Source of the DNA: DATBHM01 sp963772375
GTDB lineage: Bacteria; Actinomycetota; UBA4738; JACQTL01
NCBI GenBank assembly: GCA_963772375.1
Contig: CAVYXG010000005.1
Coordinates: forward strand, 310,001-374,000
Direction of reading: 5' to 3'
DNA: 64,000 nt
Shown here in pieces: positions 62,004 through 64,000 of the stretch. The translations under genes were made by a program, and so were the position numbers. The notes beneath the pieces were generated by a model. That model was not told the origin of the DNA. It did no database searches and saw nothing but the letters and a program-made list of their open reading frames with translations. The first letter of the stretch is position 1. Each line of letters starts with the position of its first letter.

Positions 62004-62478
62004 CTTCGCCACCGTCCTCGTGCTCGTGCCCGCCGCCGCCTCCTCCACCGCCGCCGTGGCCGGAGCCGCCCGTGTGGTGGGTCGGCGGGCCCGGCGCGTG
62101 CGTGGAGCCGCCCGTGTGGTGGGTCGGCGGTTGGGGGGAGTGGGTCGATCCGCCGGTGTGGTGGGTGGGCGGCGTGGACGTGGGCGAGGTCCCGCCGGTG
62201 TGGTGCACGGAGGTTCCGGAGCCGGATCCGGACGGCAGCTGGATCACCCGCGTCGGCCGGTGGACCACCACCGTCCGGGGTGGTGGCGCGGTGTGGACGG
62301 GCCGCTTCGGCTTCCGGTGGATCGTGATGGTGCGGGTCTGGGTCTTGATGACCGGATTGCTCGTCGCGGGGGCGGCAGCCACGGGCTCCGAGTGAAGGCG
62401 AACGCTGTACCCGACGACCCCCGACACCAGTGCTCCGGTCAGGCCGCCAGCCACCGCGACGGCGGATCGCTTGTTCAC
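61993..62478 (-). CDS. small membrane-anchored protein with repeated HHTGG[S/T] tail
   Basis: Protein of 161 residues; GTG 62478 has GAGGAGG five bases upstream. One helix (AVAVAGGLTGALVSGVVGYS) is followed by basic, strand-like RTITIHRKPKRPVH and RTVVVHRPTRVIQL segments. The tail has HHTGG[T/S] four times, separated by Pro-rich spacers (SPTSTPP, SPQPP, APGPP), and ends in poly-Gly and HEHEDGG. The layout matches the protein at 57221-57562, again next to ApbE. The tail may bear flavin at its Thr/Ser or bind metal through its His; both are hypotheses. Confidence 0.7.
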   Translation of the reverse strand: MNKRSAVAVAGGLTGALVSGVVGYSVRLHSEPVAAAPATSNPVIKTQTRTITIHRKPKRPVHTAPPPRTVVVHRPTRVIQLPSGSGSGTSVHHTGGTSPTSTPPTHHTGGSTHSPQPPTHHTGGSTHAPGPPTHHTGGSGHGGGGGGGGGHEHEDGGEGGD

Positions 62479-62528
62479 GTTCGCCTCCTCGACACGTCGA
62501 ATCCCTGGAGGCACGCTACCGGGGCGGA

Positions 62529-62541
62529 GGTTAGGAACCGG
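62529..62541 (-). promoter_or_regulatory. CCGGTTCCTAACC motif, copy 2
   Basis: Minus-strand copy identical over all 13 bases to that at 56755-56767, placed 51 bases before the GTG at 62478. The same distance and orientation at both ApbE loci argue for a common regulator, possibly one of the two neighbouring OmpR-type regulators. Confidence 0.5.
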
Positions 62542-62623
62542 ACACGCCCGACCCAGGGCAACGCGAAGTCTCGGCCGCGGGCGGGGTGCGTCCGGTCACG
62601 GGGCTCAGGCCGGGCACCACGGG

Positions 62624-63037
62624 CTACTTGACGACCAGGACGGGCACGCTCGCCTGGTGCAGCACCCGGTGCGCGACGCTGCCGAGCAGGAGCCCCGCGA
62701 TCTCGCCCAGCCCGCGGGAGCCCATCACGATGAGGTCGGCCCCCACCGCGTCGGACAGGTCCACGATCCGGTGCGCGACCGCTCCGCGAACCGTGGAGTG
62801 CACCTCCCCCCGCGCGCTGACCCCACGATCCTTGAGCGAACGAACCGCCCGGTCGGCCAGGTTCCCGGCCTCCTCGGGCGTCTCGGCCTCCATCGCCAGG
62901 GTCCACGCCGCGATGGTCTCGGCGAGGTGCACCACCACGACCTCCCCCCCGAACGCCTCGGCCAGGTCGCCCGCGACCGACACGGCGCGGGCCGCGCACT
63001 CCGATCCGTCGACGGCAACGACGATCGTGTCGTACAT
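62624..63037 (-). CDS. universal stress protein (UspA family)
   Basis: Single-domain universal stress protein of 137 residues from the ATG at 63037 (AGAGG before it). The start YDTIVVAVDGSECAARAV and the nucleotide loop VMGSRGLGEIAGLLLGSVAH (G-x2-G-x9-G-S/T) indicate the ATP-binding type. It diverges from a CBS-domain gene. Several Usp proteins belong to the mycobacterial DosR regulon, where they help growth arrest. Confidence 0.93.
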   Translation of the reverse strand: MYDTIVVAVDGSECAARAVSVAGDLAEAFGGEVVVVHLAETIAAWTLAMEAETPEEAGNLADRAVRSLKDRGVSARGEVHSTVRGAVAHRIVDLSDAVGADLIVMGSRGLGEIAGLLLGSVAHRVLHQASVPVLVVK

Positions 63038-63170
63038 GGCGCCTCTCTTCGGTCGGGGCGGCCCCGGTGGGCCACCGTGATGCCAGCCTGCGCCCCGCAC
63101 GGGGACCCGGCGCCCGCCGAACGACCCCAGACGGAGGGGTCCATGGCCCGGAAGCACGTCCCGTCCGAGC

Positions 63171-63186
63171 CGGGCCGATGGGCCCG
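63171..63186. promoter_or_regulatory. CGGGCC-GATG-GGCCCG dyad between usp and CBS genes
   Basis: Perfect six-base inverted arms around GATG in the 201-base divergent gap, 53 bases before the CBS gene start. It may be an operator for one or both genes. Confidence 0.35.
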
Positions 63187-63238
63187 CGACCTCCCTCCGG
63201 GCGACACGTAGGTTCCTCTCGGAAGGGAGGGCCGCCGT

Positions 63239-63652
63239 ATGAAGATCGAGCTGCTGCAGAGCGCCGAGACGGTCACTGCCCGGGAGAGCGACACGCTGCT
63301 CCAGGCGGGGCGGCGGATGGCCAGGCACAACATCAGCGCGCTCCCGGTGCTCCGAGGGGGCGAGATCACGGGGATCCTCACCGAGCGCGACCTGGCCCAC
63401 GCACTGATCGAGCGGGACGACCCCACCGTCACGCGCGTCCGCGACGTCATGACCAGACGGCCCGTCACCGTCGACCCGGAGGCCGAGAGCGCGGACGTCG
63501 CCCGCCAGATGATGAGCCTCGGGGTCCGCCATCTCCCGGTCGTGCGGAACGGCAGGCTCACCGGGATGATCTCCGCCCGCGACCTCCTCCTGCTGGAGGC
63601 GTGGTCGCCGCTCGCCGGGTCCGACCGGGTCCCCGAGCTGGCGCTCCCGTAG
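63239..63652 (+). CDS. CBS-pair protein, Hrp1-like
   Basis: Stand-alone CBS-pair protein of 137 residues; the ATG at 63239 has GGGAGG eight bases upstream. CBS1: ARHNISALPVLRGGEITGIL. CBS2: VTVDPEAESADVARQMMSLG and HLPVVRNGRLTGMISARDLL. It resembles the mycobacterial hypoxic response protein 1 in size and layout, without proof of orthology. CBS pairs bind adenine nucleotides and signal energy state. Confidence 0.88.
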   Translation: MKIELLQSAETVTARESDTLLQAGRRMARHNISALPVLRGGEITGILTERDLAHALIERDDPTVTRVRDVMTRRPVTVDPEAESADVARQMMSLGVRHLPVVRNGRLTGMISARDLLLLEAWSPLAGSDRVPELALP

Positions 63653-63782
63653 GTCGAAGTCGGGCCGGTCGTCCCTGGCCCGCCGGGGCTCCTGACCCCC
63701 GCTGCGGGGACTCCCCTCTGTGATCCTCGACGGTGGGGCGGGATCGCCGCCGCCCACGAACCGTCCGAGGAGGTGGGCTTCG

Positions 63783-64000
63783 ATGAGGCGCCGAGTACGC
63801 GACGTGATGACGAAGACCGTGGTCGTGGTGGCCGCGGACACGCCGTTCAAGGAGATCGTACGGCGGTTGTCGGAACATCGGATCGCCGCGATGCCGGTGG
63901 TCGACGCGCGGGACCGGGCCATCGGCATCGTCTCGGAGGCGGACCTCCTGCTGAAGGAGGAGCACCCGCTGCCCGAGCACACACCGCGCATCGCCGGGCG
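63783..64000 (+). CDS. CBS-domain protein, 3' truncated by window edge
   Basis: The ATG at 63783 has GAGGAGG nine bases upstream; 72 residues are visible. RVRDVMTKTVVVVAADTPF and RIAAMPVVDARDRAIGIVSE form the first CBS motif. It is closely similar to the start of the CBS-BON protein at 44286 (FKEIVRRL against FKQIVALL, LLKEE against LVKEE), so the missing part probably contains a second CBS and a BON domain. Confidence 0.85.
   Translation, partial: MRRRVRDVMTKTVVVVAADTPFKEIVRRLSEHRIAAMPVVDARDRAIGIVSEADLLLKEEHPLPEHTPRIAG

Noticed and set aside
1..64000. CRISPR array, insertion sequence, prophage or attachment site
   Set aside because: No evenly spaced repeat-spacer units, transposase, integrase or phage structural genes were seen; the repeats found are short and regulatory in position.

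Overview
The window is very GC-rich, densely packed bacterial DNA. Strong AGGAGG-type ribosome sites, frequent GTG starts, many ATGA/GTGA four-base overlaps, a DevR/DosR-type regulator, a WS/DGAT acyltransferase and a FdxA-type ferredoxin point to an actinobacterium (Actinomycetota), probably an uncultured soil or sediment lineage. No rRNA, tRNA, CRISPR array, insertion sequence or phage gene was recognised. The window cuts a GH65 glycosidase/phosphorylase at its left edge and a CBS-domain gene at its right edge.

Layout. 0-7 kb: GH65 enzyme, an APC permease plus saccharopine-dehydrogenase-like pair, two related GNAT acetyltransferases (one frameshifted) and a small basic protein. 7.2-11.9 kb: a large secreted subtilisin-fold protein with PKD domains and a substituted catalytic triad, flanked by two paralogous 180-residue secreted proteins. 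11.9-19.1 kb: DoxX, an orphan DevR-like response regulator, hypA, and a tightly coupled hoxEFUYH-hoxW operon for a group 3d NAD-linked [NiFe] hydrogenase. 19.4-22.9 kb, divergent: phosphoketolase and acetate kinase. 22.9-26 kb: an ECF sigma factor followed by two genes broken by at least eight apparent frameshifts. 26-34 kb: a branched-chain aminotransferase diverging from a molybdenum hydroxylase operon (FAD subunit, fused ferredoxin-like/Mo subunit, XdhC, YqeB, YqeC). The ferredoxin-like domain keeps its fold markers but has lost all eight cluster cysteines. 34.4-42.4 kb: glutamate dehydrogenase, a hydantoinase-like amidohydrolase, two coupled alanine-dehydrogenase-like paralogues, a TlpA-like thioredoxin and a FAD amine oxidoreductase. 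42.4-53 kb: a phosphatase-superfamily lipoprotein, a CBS-BON protein, two different P-type ATPases, a phosphoribosyltransferase, a zinc-ribbon protein and a CoA-transferase. 53-64 kb: FdxA ferredoxin, an RR-HK-RR two-component cassette, two ApbE flavin transferases each preceded by a short membrane-anchored Gly/Thr-rich protein, a heme-type ferric-reductase-like membrane protein, WS/DGAT, a universal stress protein and two CBS genes.

How it may work together (inference). Much of the right half and the hydrogenase region resembles the hypoxia/dormancy gene set controlled by DosR in mycobacteria: DevR, universal stress protein, CBS proteins, FdxA, P-type ATPase, WS/DGAT and a phosphoribosyltransferase. 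NAD-linked hydrogenase plus phosphoketolase/acetate kinase would give redox disposal and substrate-level ATP when respiration slows. The ApbE/ferric-reductase block looks like an extracytoplasmic flavin/heme electron-transfer module. The most unusual items are the cysteine-free ferredoxin-like domain in the Mo hydroxylase and the repeated TGG[S/T] tails encoded beside ApbE.
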